Program-made: the position numbers and the translations under genes
Notes under the pieces: generated by a model
The model's input: the letters and a program-made list of their open reading frames with translations, nothing else
What the model was told of the DNA's origin: nothing
Database searches by the model: none
Shown: in pieces, positions 1 to 11,767 of the stretch
Numbering within the stretch: position 1 is the stretch's first letter
How the letters are laid out: the number at the start of each line of letters is the position of its first letter
From: Orbilia blumenaviensis
Taxonomy: Eukaryota; Ascomycota; Orbiliomycetes; Orbiliales; Orbiliaceae
NCBI GenBank assembly: GCA_036872755.1
Contig: JAVHNS010000002.1
Location: 4,216,001 to 4,280,000 of the forward strand
Length of the DNA stretch: 64,000 nt
Reading direction: 5' to 3'

Positions 1-176
1 CGAGTTCGAATCAAGCCCTACCGAGAATTTCCTGTCTTTACAATCTACGGAAATAATGGGTCTACTACATATGTAGCGTCACGAATTCGAACTGCAGGCA
101 AGTGCAATGTTGTTAAAAATCTAGGCCAGTGCATGCAGCCCCTTGAACGTTGTCTTAGTTTTTTCGGTGAGGACTA

Positions 177-194
177 GTACATGTATACATGTAC
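177..194. repeat. 18-bp perfect palindrome
   Basis: GTACATGTATACATGTAC reads the same on both strands. A second 18-bp palindrome with the same ACATGT core lies at 54288-54305. It may be a dimeric transcription-factor site or chance in AT-rich DNA. Confidence 0.8.
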
Positions 195-265
195 AGTGCG
201 TCTGCCAAAAACCAGTATGTATAATATTATTACCTACTTAGGTTTATGTCTCTGGCCGTCTCAAG

Positions 266-306
266 GTCAACCCATCTCGTGTCAACCCATCTCGTGTCAA
301 CCCATC
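266..306. repeat. 15-bp tandem repeat, 2.7 copies
   Basis: The unit GTCAACCCATCTCGT occurs twice exactly and then as an 11-base partial copy. It is a short minisatellite without coding context. Confidence 0.9.
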
Positions 307-460
307 AATACTAAGGCTGTCGCCGCACTCCGACCAGAATATTCACTAACGGAAGGCCAACGATCTATGCTTCATTGCACTGGGGTATCAATGATGGTCA
401 CATATTTGAGATGAAGTAGTAGCCAATGCTAGCCTGTCCGCTTGCTTGAAGGGTTCGACC

Positions 461-489
461 GGGCCAATTTTATCCCGAGAAATTGGCCC
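461..489. repeat. perfect inverted repeat, 10-bp arms, 9-nt loop
   Basis: GGGCCAATTT and AAATTGGCCC flank TATCCCGAG, so either transcript could fold a stable hairpin. No gene is adjacent, so a terminator role cannot be argued. It may be a remnant of a small palindromic element. Confidence 0.85.
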
Positions 490-531
490 CGTAGTCATAT
501 ATCTCTTCTCTCGTATAGTAGATGTACGTAA

Positions 532-577
532 TAATCCTAGCCTTGGGGATATCGAGCCAGTATACCAGCTAGGATTA
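532..577. repeat. perfect inverted repeat, 10-bp arms, 26-nt spacer
   Basis: TAATCCTAGC at 532-541 is matched by GCTAGGATTA at 568-577. It lies 43 bp after the hairpin at 461-489, giving two consecutive dyads in about 115 bp. Confidence 0.85.
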
Positions 578-2520
578 AATTAAGAACCTTCTATTGTAAC
601 GCGTTAACGGTGAACTTAGTTTTCCATATTTCTTCTGTACTTTGAACACCAAGAGTATAAACTAGTTGAAAGCTAAATTATCGAATTCGTGTTGTTGCTC
701 TAGGAATTTATGATCAGGGCTCCTCGATGTCATCGGTAGTTTACCTTCCAATTTCCTTGCCGATTAGAGCAAATAATATCCCATTTTTAGGTTAAAACAG
801 TTAGTATTCAATAGTTAAACTCCCATTAGGATGGAGGAGATTAGCCGCGGAGGAGCACACCACAGTCGTACGGGCTCTTAAACCATCTTGTCGAAGTCAG
901 AAGGACGGGTTTCGAAGTTCGTCACGACAGCCAATCCCGCTAACTCGGGCCAGGCCTATTCAGTAAAGTGGAACCCGACTCCCTTGGCCGTGGCTTTTCC
1001 CAACAGTTTTCGGTAAATATTCTGATAAGCAGGTCTTGGTTCTGGAGACAGGGGGGGGGGGTTGTCGATCCCTTTCTCCCGCCTTCTCTTCAGTGGGTCG
1101 TGAGTGGAATCATAGAAGAATTCTGAACATATATTTAGGTGGGGGCAGGATAGTGGGGCGAGTCAAGCACGGACCGTACCTTCTTCTTCTACAATTCTAT
1201 CGTCTCTATTTGCCCCTTTCAACGCGGCCATAATTTTTCTTTTTCTTAATTATCGAAATGTTTCCTCATTCTGCGCATGTGTGTTTTGCATTTCCATCCG
1301 CTGAATCCGGAGAAGCAAGGTTTGGGCGTCATCCTCGTGGTACCTGGATCTGCAGAATTCGAGAGCAGCCTAACCCGGAAAAGATATTTTTTTCAAGCCT
1401 AGAATAAAAAATTTTCTATCTCGATGTTCGGGTCATTTATCAGGTATCCGTAGCAAGGAAGCGTTTCATGAAACAATAACCAGTCCCCATATTCAGCGGC
1501 TTGCGGGTAGGTTGTTTAATACTACCTTCATAAATGCATGTTCCGGGGACTTATGCGAGCAAATCGCCTACTCCCAGCTGTCTAAGGTATATCAGAGAAC
1601 TTTTAAGTTCAGGAACCTCCAGCCTCTTGTGGCTCGATCGCATGGACTTTCCGGTTTTAGTCGGGCTGGAAACCCTTGCTGAACATATCTACAGTCTATA
1701 GGAGTAAACGGTGGGTAAGTCCAAGCTGTTGAATCAGACGGTTTGCGTGCTGTTTTTGGGTTAGATAGAATTACTTTTGTGGTGAACTGCTAAAGGATTC
1801 ACATTGGAATGGACAATTAACATCGCAATATCTTAAGTTTACGTGCTAGCGTCGAAGGGTGTTTTGCTCCAAGAATTTCGGATTTGCTGGAGGTACTTGT
1901 GTCTTCTACTAGAGAGAAATTTACGTCAAATCCAGATCTTCAGGTCATCATGATCAAGACGAGTGGTGGATTTCATACAGCTATAGAAATTATATATGAA
2001 TTTCATCGCTCTGGGACGTACAAGTACATTGCAGTATGGAATTCTGTGCCTCTAAAGTGTTGACATAGTCAAAAGAGTGAAGAATTATTAGATAATTAGC
2101 GCAGCGAGTATAGGTTTCTTGTTGGTGCCAGCGTGGACCATTCCCTTGGGTCGGTTCGTAGTGTTGGAAGGCCGCCCAAGAAGTTCCCAGCCGTCTGATG
2201 TTGAGACACTATCAACTGTGGATTTGGAACTCTAACTATTCAACAATTCTTCAGGGAAACTGATGTATGCATGTAAAATATACCAAGAGCAAAGAAAGAG
2301 GCTTCAATACACATATACACAAAAATGCTAAATTACTCAAAATATCTAAGATTGGGCAGTGCACGTAGGCTACAAAGAAATGCCACTCAATCCATGAAAA
2401 TCAATTCTCCAGAAAATAAACAAGAAACCGAGACGCCCCCCATGCAGCCGACCGACCTCCTTCGTCACGACCCCCGCGAGGCCAAAAAAAACGGGGGTAC
2501 TATAGCAGCGCTCTGATAGT

Positions 2521-3349
2521 CTAATATCCAAAGCCTGCGCTTTTCTGAGCTTGTGCCTCCTCGTAGATTTGCCTTGTTCCTGTTCGAGTCCCCCTCATTC
2601 TCTCAACCCCCTCCACAAAGGAAGAAAGCGGTGGAAGGGATGCTTGTAACGCCGGTTGCGAGCCCGACCTCGGTGTTGAAAATTCGTATTCCATTCGTTC
2701 TTCATAGGGGCTCAAGCTTCCAGTATCCTGTGGTGACATTCTATCCGATGGTGGGCTACCACGCTCCGCCTGTTGAACCATCTTCCTCGCCTTCTCTTTC
2801 TTCCAATCGCCCCGATTCGAAACATGATCCTTTAACAATCTTTCCACTACGTCGGGTCGAAATTCTAGAACCCGTCGGTCAGGTTCAGCAAGCCTGGAAA
2901 GAACCTCATTGCTCAAGTCGATTTTCCACCGTGGTGTGATTTCGGTCCAGCGTTTATCGATGAATCCGTATTCGCGCCCAAGTTCTTTGTAAACCTCTCT
3001 AACAACGGCCTGGCTCAGAGTTACTACATGTTAGGGAAACTATACAAAACTTAGAAGATGGTCTCGGGGAAAGAGCACTGCCCCCAGCCCAAGAATGCAA
3101 ATATCTTTTTTTTTTTTTTGGGGGGGGAAGGGGTATGTGACTATCTCGTGCCTAAACATCACCCCTATGGGTGCGTGGGGATACGATAGCCTTTGCTATT
3201 TGGAACAAGAGGGGAATCAGTCGCACCTGAATATTAATCCATCTATCTTGTGGACTTGGAAGATCCGGATTCTCTTCTCCAAAAAGATCTCTCAGAAGGT
3301 CATCCTTGCGTTTTCTCGCTGGTGCTTTTCGTCGACTCTGTGGCTCCAT
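2521..3349 (-). CDS. hypothetical protein, two exons, about 203 aa
   Basis: Not recognised. Exon 1 is 3349-3227 (41 codons, starting MEPQSRRKAP) and ends in CAG followed by a GTGCGA donor. Exon 2 is 3009-2521 and starts after a CCAG acceptor; both are phase 0 and the joined frame closes at 203 aa. The N-terminus is basic (RRKAPARKRKDD). The middle is predicted helical and charged, with VYKELGREYGFIDKRW and WKKEKARKMVQQAERG. The C-terminal third is Ser/Pro-rich low complexity. The 217-nt intron contains a T14 run followed directly by G8 (3106-3127). No membrane segment or catalytic motif is seen. Nuclear localisation is possible from the basic start but unproven. Two in-frame ATGs just upstream are possible alternative starts. 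The isolated position in a gene-poor region leaves some doubt that it is a real gene. Confidence 0.5.
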
Positions 3350-5047
3350 TGCATGCATAATGTTGATATATATTTGGAGGATAAAGAGAGATAACAATAT
3401 GCGCGAGCAAGACGGATTCTTTAAGTATCGAAAGAGGGAGCGGGTTTTTTTTCTGGCTAGTTGAGCCGAGAGTTACCAGACTGGTCCCGCAGACGGAACT
3501 TTAAAGGCTGTGGTTGTGGATTAGTCGAACTCGGGGACTGATAGCTATAAAAAGCCCTGTTATAGCTTTTAATAAGGAAAATGCAGCACGAAAAAAGCGA
3601 CCGTTTAACTTTTAGGCGGGTGAGTGTATTAATGTCTTGTGGTTTAATATTACTTGGGCACCTGAAAATCGTTCAACTCGGAGCTTGGGAGGGGACAGGA
3701 ATTTTAGAGCTCGCATGAGATCAGGTGGGATATCGTGTGGACCCAACCAAGATCTTCAAAAGAATCCAAGATCTAGCCATGCACCCTTCTTCATCCCCAC
3801 CTCCCTGTCTTTTTGAACTCTTCGCTCCTCTACGTATATCGTGTGATACGACACGAATATAGACTATCCTAGTGGGCAGCTCCGCCTAGGCCAACTTTTC
3901 ACTCTGCAACCCCTGCATAACTCTTGAGCGTTATGTCCAATTGGCTCTAACGAGGATGGGGTCGCGATTTTGCGAAGCTCTGGGAAGGTTACTAACTCCC
4001 TGTGTGAAGAAAAGAATAAAGCGGCAACCAGCGGGATAACCCTGGTGGTGGGCTTATGCGGCGCGATGGGCCCACACAAGTATGCCAGGGCTCAAACAGC
4101 CAGTCTCCTTTGATCGCGTAGAGAATTCCACGATCCCATTAGCTACAGGGCGTGCTCACCGGGTGACGGGAAGGTTAAAGGTTAACTGGTGGGTGTGGTA
4201 ACCTACACTACTACCCAATCATAAGTTGGGTTGTAAGAACTTCGCTTCCGAGACGCCACCAACATTTTAGCGTCATGTACGATTTTGATGCAGTGGGAAA
4301 GGTTTCGTGAGGGTCTCTGGCATTATGCCAGTTGGAAATGGAGCGAAATAATCTAGATTCGATCACCAGCATGCTGTGTGCATTTTAAGGGGTGGACCTG
4401 TTGCGCAATCGAATGTATAAGAAACACACATATTACATTAAACTTGCGGTACGGGCTCCCAAGAAACCATAGCGCTAGTCATAGACGCTATCCTGGCTTG
4501 AAAGATCAGACATTGATACTGACATCGGAAGTTTGATGAGCATTGGGCTTAATTGAGATAGCCGCATAGTGCCATCGCGCATGTGTCCTTGGTCGACACC
4601 GAATTTATAACCGAAGAATTGAAATCTGATAGCATAGTCTCTTCGTGTATCCGAGTCCATGGATTTCCAAGACAGATGCTGTTGGTCAAATTTCCTGTTG
4701 AGCTTCGAATACCCCCCAAGAATCCTAGGACCTCCCAGAAATGAAATTAAACTCGAGTACTGACTGCCGCACAAGTTACACAAAAAGCAGCGAATGCATG
4801 AACCCACCAGAACAAGAAGAGTACCGAAGGGTCTAATAACTGGGCAAATAATGGAACACATATCAGATCTCGCCAACATTAACACGTATCATGCATATTC
4901 CTCACTCCCTGATCCCTGATGTGGCTGCCGACAGATTGGTCTGGAATCCGACAACAGTAATTTTGGGATTCCACACAGAATCCCACAGCCGCTCTATTGT
5001 TCGATATGGTTTTAAGGTTGTATTCCTCCCATGCCCAATACTTCTCC

Positions 5048-5076
<29 letters not shown>
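5048..5076. repeat. poly-A run, 29 nt
   Basis: Uninterrupted A tract. The flanks share no sequence with the other A/T runs, and no target-site duplication was seen. Confidence 0.95.
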
Positions 5077-5078
<2 letters not shown>

Positions 5079-7098
5079 GGCGTACCTACTGGTACACGGA
5101 GAACCTCGGCACTACAGCAGAAACGTCATGGTCAATTTCGGATATGAACGCTAGCTATGGTCACTTTCCGAAATGCGGCAACCAAGTAGAGAGATTGGAA
5201 CCCTAAAGTGTTCTGAAAAACGATATCCCATCAAAACACGCCGATGACCGCAGGTTTAAGGTTTTCCCAACTGCAAGATACGTACTGGGGGAGAACAACA
5301 GAAGAAAACAAAGGACAAAAAAAAGAGAATAAGAAGTGGACAGGAAACAGCTTAATTATATATATAATGCATCTCGAACCTAAAGCCACCCCCACGTCGA
5401 TTCTCAATCCTTTTGGCAAGCACCTTTATAGGCGAGGACAGGGCGTCAGCTCAATAGCAACCGAACAACATGGATTATATTATATAGCCCCAGATCCTAC
5501 TATAGTGTTCCGATCGCTCGTACGTATAAGGTGGCATTAGCCCTTCCACATTGGCCGCTAACAACATTAAAGCAGTTCTCTCAAATGACTTAGTACTTGA
5601 GGTAGCACTTCAGCTCTCCTCGAGTTGAGAATGGATATTGAAAGCTTCCCAAAATTAAAAGGCATTGAAATATGGGGTGTTTGCATCGGCGCTTCAATCA
5701 AACAACACACCCGCACGGGTTAAGTAGATATCTCAGTTACTAGCCAGCTATTTTCAACTCCAAAAATCCGAATTTTATGGTTCGTTTTCATATATATGGT
5801 TTGCGCCAACCCGCGGAATTCGCTCAACCGTGGCGATAGCCTTTAGAGGGCTGGCATCTCGACTACCCCAACTTATCATCTTAGACACTGGTGGCTTTCC
5901 CGTCGCAGTGAGTCTGTCCCTAATCATAAGTTTGCGAGGTGTCGCTCGACTTTCTCAGAGCGGAGCCGGCTTCGAAAGACTCTATTCAACACCGAGACTT
6001 TCAGTATGCCGGCTCAGGCAACCTATGACTTCGGAATGGGTTTTCTTCTTATCCTTGGGCCCTCATTCCGCGCCCCCTTTTTTTTAAAAAAAAAAAAAGA
6101 AAAGAAAAAGAAAAAGAAAGAAAGAAGGAAGGAAGGAAAATGAATTAGAAAACCGGGCCAGGTCATCCGTTTATAGTTTCCAGTCAAGTATGAAGAGGAA
6201 CAATCAGCTCGGGCTCAGGTTCCTCAGAGAGGACCAGGAGCTCTTGACCAGCTGTCACATTGGCGTGAAGAATTCCGCTTCAGGAGATGAAGCATCCAAC
6301 AGCCTGAGACTCGCGAGGATCGGCCCGAAGGCTGTATTTACATAGTCCGGGAACGTGTAAATTTACTAGCAGTTGGAATTGGTATGAACGAGTTCCGTCT
6401 TCTGACGTGTTCGCAATTTTGGATAACTGAGAATTCAAAATTTCCATGCGGCTCACGAGGAATATGCCGATATTACGGGCGCTGATCGATCAACCTTGGT
6501 TCCGTTTAACGGCGGGTTTTGAATGGCCCCCGGAAGCGAATGAAGCTAGTCAAGAACCTAGTTTGATGGGGATTAGGATAAGCAATAAGCATTGTAATCC
6601 CTGTATATTCTTTCACACTGCATGAATTTCAACTTTTGCACACACTGAACTCTAATTTTCCATAAATCAAATATCGAGCCTGCCTTGCTTTTTGGCGGAG
6701 CGCTATCGATAGGACCGTTTGGAAATTATTCGGGAAAATCACCAGCCTTCCTTCCTTCCTTCCTTGATTTAGTACTTGGGCACTTACATAAGTAAGCAAG
6801 TATGTTGCATGATATGCATATATGGGGTCCCCGGGAAATCCTGCAGATAGATTCGGTATAAGACTCCGAGAGCTCACTCGTTACGACGCCGAAATCTAAT
6901 GGAACGTTCGGGAATATCAATTAGCTTCCCCAGCGATCGCCATTTAATTCCATGACTCAGATCGGATACCGGTGGTCTTTTCGGGGTTCAAACTTTATAA
7001 CACGCCCCATTTGTGGGTTTTCCCTCCTCTGGGCTGGGTCGAGCCACCCCGTGGAGGCTGGTTTACGAGACCGGACTGTGTCTAAAGCCACATTCCCA

Positions 7099-7123
7099 CC
7101 CCCCCCCCCCCCCCCCCCCCCCC
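7099..7123. repeat. poly-C run, 25 nt
   Basis: Uninterrupted C tract (poly-G on the other strand) in non-coding DNA. Long G/C homopolymers are much rarer than A/T ones and the exact length is likely unreliable. Confidence 0.95.
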
Positions 7124-8066
7124 GGTGACAAGTTTTAATGTTAACGTTAGTTACTGGTATACCAAGCCCCACGCAGACCCACAGGTAGGACATAAATACT
7201 GGCGGCTACCACTTCTCAGTGCACTAGCGGCCGAAATATAGGAACTTTTACAAATTTTGAATAGCATACTATTTTGTGATAAATAAGTCTCTCTAGATTT
7301 GATACTATCACTGTACAATGTTAACATGTTGTATTTTGGGTCAGTTGACAATAAGGAGCTACTTAATATGTATGTAGATCAGACTGCAGACCATTGATGG
7401 GCAACCTGGACATCTGAGAAGCGGTACCTATTCTAACTGGACCTATGTCCTAGGTAAGTACAAGTAATATTATAAACTGTCTCTTTATTTTTAGCGTCTA
7501 GACAATTGCCGATCAAGAATTAATGGGCGGTGCTCGAGCACTCAAGTCGAGCTCGCCTCAGAACTGGGGAAATGATATCTTTGAATGCAAATAGTAAATG
7601 AATATCAAGACATACATATTCTGCTCGCAATGCCTTGTACCTATAGAAAGAGTCTCTAAAACTATATGACAAACACTTATCTAAGGATAAGTGTCTGAAT
7701 GTCCTCTCTATATGAATAGCCAAAAAAAAAAACGGCAATACCGCTAAACCAACCATCATATCGATATATCGAGGGCAGCCAGCCGGCGCATGAATCACAG
7801 ACTGGTCTATGTATCCCTCTCATCTCTCTTTTTCTTACCTTTCTTACTCATACTACGAGTCTGAAAGCCCATTGAGTGATATATTTGCTTAATTACAAGT
7901 TTGGCCTCCCTTTCTTACATGTCTAGCTCCAAGGTACGACTTGATGACCATGAATCTCAAGTAGGAGTATCGGGGCGGGAAAAGAAAATCGAAGCAATAC
8001 CTAAAAGCTTTCGTTTCTTACACAGGAAATTATATCCACCCTGTATAGGTGTAGACCAAAATGGTT

Positions 8067-8068
<2 letters not shown>

Positions 8069-8098
<30 letters not shown>
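8069..8098. repeat. poly-T run, 30 nt
   Basis: Uninterrupted T tract in non-coding DNA. Confidence 0.95.
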
Positions 8099-8101
<3 letters not shown>

Positions 8102-9464
8102 GATACAGCTCTTCAAGGAGATATCCCGCCTTCCTACAAGTGGGAAGGTTGTGGCAAAAGAGCTCGAATGCAGGTGACCGTGCATTCTGCAAACATATAA
8201 TAACAGATTGCTATAATATCTGCCATCCGGATATAGTCACTTTCTGCGGAAGGTTTGGAGACGAGGATACAGGGTTTATATTGTTTTTCTTCTTCTAAAC
8301 CTTGTTTCAAACCCCGACCTCCCCAACAGCAAGTCACAAACTTTCTGCGGGCCTAAAACTGTAGATAGCTACTATAGCCATGCAGGCTAGCCGGAGGAAC
8401 CAAACGTGCAAACTTGAATGTTATTATCTGGGTCCGAAAAACAACACATGTTTTGCAACACCTATAGCACTTGCAATATTGTGTTCAGTTTTCAAATCTG
8501 ATATTGGTCGTTATGAAAATTCAATAAAGGAAAGATTAGTCATACCTTGGTTATTGAGAGGAAACAGCTACCGAAAGGAGCTCGAGCCGGCGGGTCCCTC
8601 CTTGTGCAGATATGTAAATACTCAGTTACAAGAACATCTAACGCATCGACGTCGTACTTTTTATTTTTTTTATTTTTTATTTTTGGAAACTCCGTGTTGT
8701 CGAGCCGAGAAGTATATATATTTGCGCTTAGTCTAGCCGAACCACAGTAAACTGGGTTCTATTACCACATATGCCCCGACATTCCACGTTCAATTTTCCT
8801 AATTAATATATTTCGGATTTGGGCATCCATAAGTTCGCAATGTTTCTCGGGTGAAACGGCAGGCAACAGCCCCACAATTTGCTGTTCATTTACATATATT
8901 ACCGACCGGCCGGACCGGTACGCAGCAGGTTGCAATTGATCCTGGTATGTGTTCATTAGCGCACCAGCTGTTGCCACGAAGTTTATTCTAGAATAATATT
9001 GGTGTGTGCCAAGTGAAAACGCAGATATGTAGGTTGGTAAACGTATCTATAAATCGCTTGTACTATTACTATACTTGCAGGGATTTAACCTGTTTAAGGG
9101 AGTACTGCCGTGCGCCCATAAACTTCGAAGATTGAGCGAAGTGAAATGACGCGGATACCCGTATGCATATTTGTATGCACAGATATGTATTCCTAATATG
9201 TACACTCGCGCCTGTATATGCCTATACATACAGTCAAGTACTGAAGTATATAGCCTTTCTTCTCCTTAAATCCACTAATTTTCACTTCTGGAATTTTCTC
9301 TAGCGCTATGGAAGTACCTTGTATAACGGTTGCCAATATAGGGAAGGCGCTAGTGCCATGGTCATGCATCTATGCTGCTATGGTAAGTCTAAAAAGTCTG
9401 AGGACTATGGTCTCTTATAAATTGTATTTGAAGACTTATATCTTATTCTGTTGTTGTTTTTCTT

Positions 9465-9484
9465 AAAAAAAAAAAAAAAAAAAA
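9465..9484. repeat. poly-A run, 20 nt
   Basis: Uninterrupted A tract in non-coding DNA, about 690 bp upstream of the secreted-protein gene. Confidence 0.95.
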
Positions 9485-10170
9485 GTTGTATGACTGTCTT
9501 TGTTTTCCTTTTCGGAAAGCGCCATATGAATTTATTACCGCGTATTAAGCAATTCTTTTGGCCATGTGAAGATGCGGTCCTTGGACATAGATACCTATTT
9601 ACTTACCTAGGTGTGTACAGTTTGAATCAAGTTATGACGTCCTTTACCGCGAACTCACCCCCTTGTGACGAATAGACCATTCATCTTCTGCCTGCAACCC
9701 AAAATTTGAAACTCTTGTTTGCGCTTCTGTAAAACTTCATCCCGGAAAATGGTATGACCTTTGACCAGTGCAAGTCTTTCTTTCTTTCTTTCATTTTTTT
9801 TTGTCGAAATCCGCGTACACAAGATAAATTTCTGTACTAGTGTCCTTGAAGTCGGCAGCGTATCTTTGCATTATATAATAGTACACTAGGCGTATATAGT
9901 TAATTGCGAGGTCGAAAACTTGGAATTATATTACATATAGCACTTCTCACTACCATCGCTGTCACTACCATCGCGACTACATTTACCTATAGACTATAGT
10001 ACATTCTTCAAACAACCTCTATTTCCAAGTCAAGTTGGTTATAAAGTTAGAACATTATCTCCTTGGAGAAATATTTGGATGAAACAAAGCGGCTACCAAA
10101 ACCAATTTTTCATTCCCAGATCCCAGATATATATCCAGTCGAACCATTTTTTCGGTCCTGTAAAAACAAC

Positions 10171-10701
10171 ATGAAGCACATAAACCCAATCACCTTAATC
10201 CTGTCTCTGACTCTACCCACCTCACTCACATCTCTCGCAATCCCTGCGCATGCCTTTCAAACCTCCCCGCCGCCGTCCCCAACTACCAAGAGCAACCCAC
10301 CTTCGGATGTCACTAGCGCATCTCTAAACACCGGCAACGAGCATCAAAAGCGCGATCCTCCGATCCCTGCGTCCCTTAGAGACGTCCTACACCGTGCTCG
10401 TCCGCCTGAAGATCTAGGCTCGAACGGGTCACGCCCACCGGTTACGGCAAGGTCGTTTTTGCCTATAGAAGAACCTAATGTCGATATAGCTGACCTGGAG
10501 AAGGTGAAAGGTCTATTATCGGCTATAGCAAAGCTCAATATTGATATTGCTGCCCTCGAAAGGGCAAAGGCGGGGATTACGAGCCCGACAGGTGATGGGG
10601 ATGCGGGGGCACCACCGCCGCCGCCTGCACCGCCACCTGTGCCGACACCAGACCCGGCATTTGATGCACACGGGTTCAAGAAGAATATTATAAGGCTGTA
10701 G
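10171..10701 (+). CDS. small secreted proline-rich protein, 176 aa
   Basis: Family not recognised. The chosen ATG starts a clear signal peptide: MKHIN, a hydrophobic core of ITLILSLTL, then AIPAHA with likely cleavage near residue 28. An in-frame start 108 bases upstream would bury this signal behind 36 polar residues. A Lys-Arg pair at residues 60-61 is a likely Kex2 site. Residues 103-114 (NVDIADLEKVKG) and 123-134 (NIDIAALERAKA) are an imperfect repeat with a 20-residue period and heptad-like spacing. The C-terminal part, residues 148-162, is almost all proline and alanine. There are only two cysteines fewer than needed for any disulfide (none seen in the mature part), so it is not a cysteine-rich effector type. 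A cell-wall or secreted adhesive role is possible but is only inferred from composition. Single exon. Confidence 0.65.
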   Translation: MKHINPITLILSLTLPTSLTSLAIPAHAFQTSPPPSPTTKSNPPSDVTSASLNTGNEHQKRDPPIPASLRDVLHRARPPEDLGSNGSRPPVTARSFLPIEEPNVDIADLEKVKGLLSAIAKLNIDIAALERAKAGITSPTGDGDAGAPPPPPAPPPVPTPDPAFDAHGFKKNIIRL

Positions 10702-11629
10702 GCCCCGTAGGACTTGTGATATTCTTTGTCTGTGTATGTATATATAATTACGAATCATGTGGGAAATGGTGCACTTCCATCAAGCCACATATAATGTATC
10801 GCGCTGAAACTCAGATACACTTGGCCTTCCCGTAAATGCGGGAGTAGGTATGTATTAAATATATACCACTATAATACGCATACAGCTGCATCAAATAGCC
10901 TGCTCACCTAACAAATGAAATAACTTGCACAAATACAAAAGGGAGCGTGTATACCAGGGCTTAAAGCAGGAGGAAAGGGATAACGAAAAGGAAAAATGGG
11001 CCTTGATAGTCTGCCCCCCGCTTCGGACTACTATACAATCGACAGAGGGGACAACTGTTTAAGTAGCTATAATACATGTTCTATAACACCCACGGCCCTC
11101 ACCAACATATAGTACATGCCCGCGCCCCCACAACAGCAATATTAAATGGATCCAGAAAAGGAAAAGTGACAAGGAAAGACCAAGAAATAATAACAATGAG
11201 CAAGATTTCGCTTTCGCTATTTGCGGTTCTTGCTATCCGCTGGATGTCTTTCTTTTGGGGGTGGAAAGCGCTCGACTGCTTCATAGTATTAGACAGATGT
11301 GACTGCTACACCAATATATAAAGCATGGGTAGTGTAACAATGAGAAAAAGAAATTCGTGATGTAAGTGAGCGCCAGAGAGGTGTGTCGAAAAAGAAGGCA
11401 GCATGCCGAAGGGTATGTCATGCTCCTTGGGGCCTACAAAGTAGGCTTGGGGGTTGGTGGGTGCAACCCTTGAACGGGAAAAGTAGAATACAGAGGGGAA
11501 AAGATAATAAAAATAACGCCGCTCAGTCGCTAATGCTCATGAAAAGCTAACACCAGTTATAAAAGAAGGAAAAACGATAGAGAACTTATCCTATGAGTTT
11601 TGGAGTATCAAGTGAATTAAGTTATTAGT

Positions 11630-11663
<34 letters not shown>

Positions 11664-11767
11664 TTTAGGTCGTGTATAGAAGTGTCGTGGTGAAGGTGAT
11701 TCGAAAGCGAGTAACAATACGTTTAACCCTATCCAGTGTACATGCCAATCAGGTCCAAGTTATCGGA
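10702..11767. other. convergent intergenic region with poly-T run
   Basis: Lies between the 3' ends of the secreted-protein gene and DBF4. A 30-nt T run sits at 11631-11660; on the minus strand it is poly-A about 110 bases past the DBF4 stop. No gene is seen; the 81-codon frame at 11076-11321 has no support. Confidence 0.6.
11631..11660. repeat. poly-T run, 30 nt
   Basis: Uninterrupted T tract downstream of the DBF4 stop codon (poly-A on the DBF4 sense strand). Confidence 0.95.

Larger units (their letters stand above)
1..2520. other. gene-poor left end
   Basis: No open frame here has a recognisable motif, a plausible signal peptide or a splice pattern that joins it to another frame; the longest candidates are under 80 codons. 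What it does hold is two perfect inverted repeats, one 18-bp palindrome and a 15-bp tandem repeat, all listed separately in the first 600 bases. The rest looks like unstructured intergenic DNA. Confidence 0.6.
3350..10170. other. 6.8-kb gene desert
   Basis: No frame is convincing on either strand; the longest (4475-4885 minus, 136 codons) has no family features and no usable splice partners. The interval contains four long homopolymer tracts, several AT microsatellites and short GGAA/CTTT repeats. No transposase, reverse transcriptase or integrase fragment could be read, so if this is old repeat DNA it is decayed beyond recognition by eye. Confidence 0.55.

Noticed and set aside
4475..4885. 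136-codon minus-strand frame in the left gene desert
   Set aside because: No motif, no signal peptide, no splice partners and irregular composition. Length alone is not sufficient.
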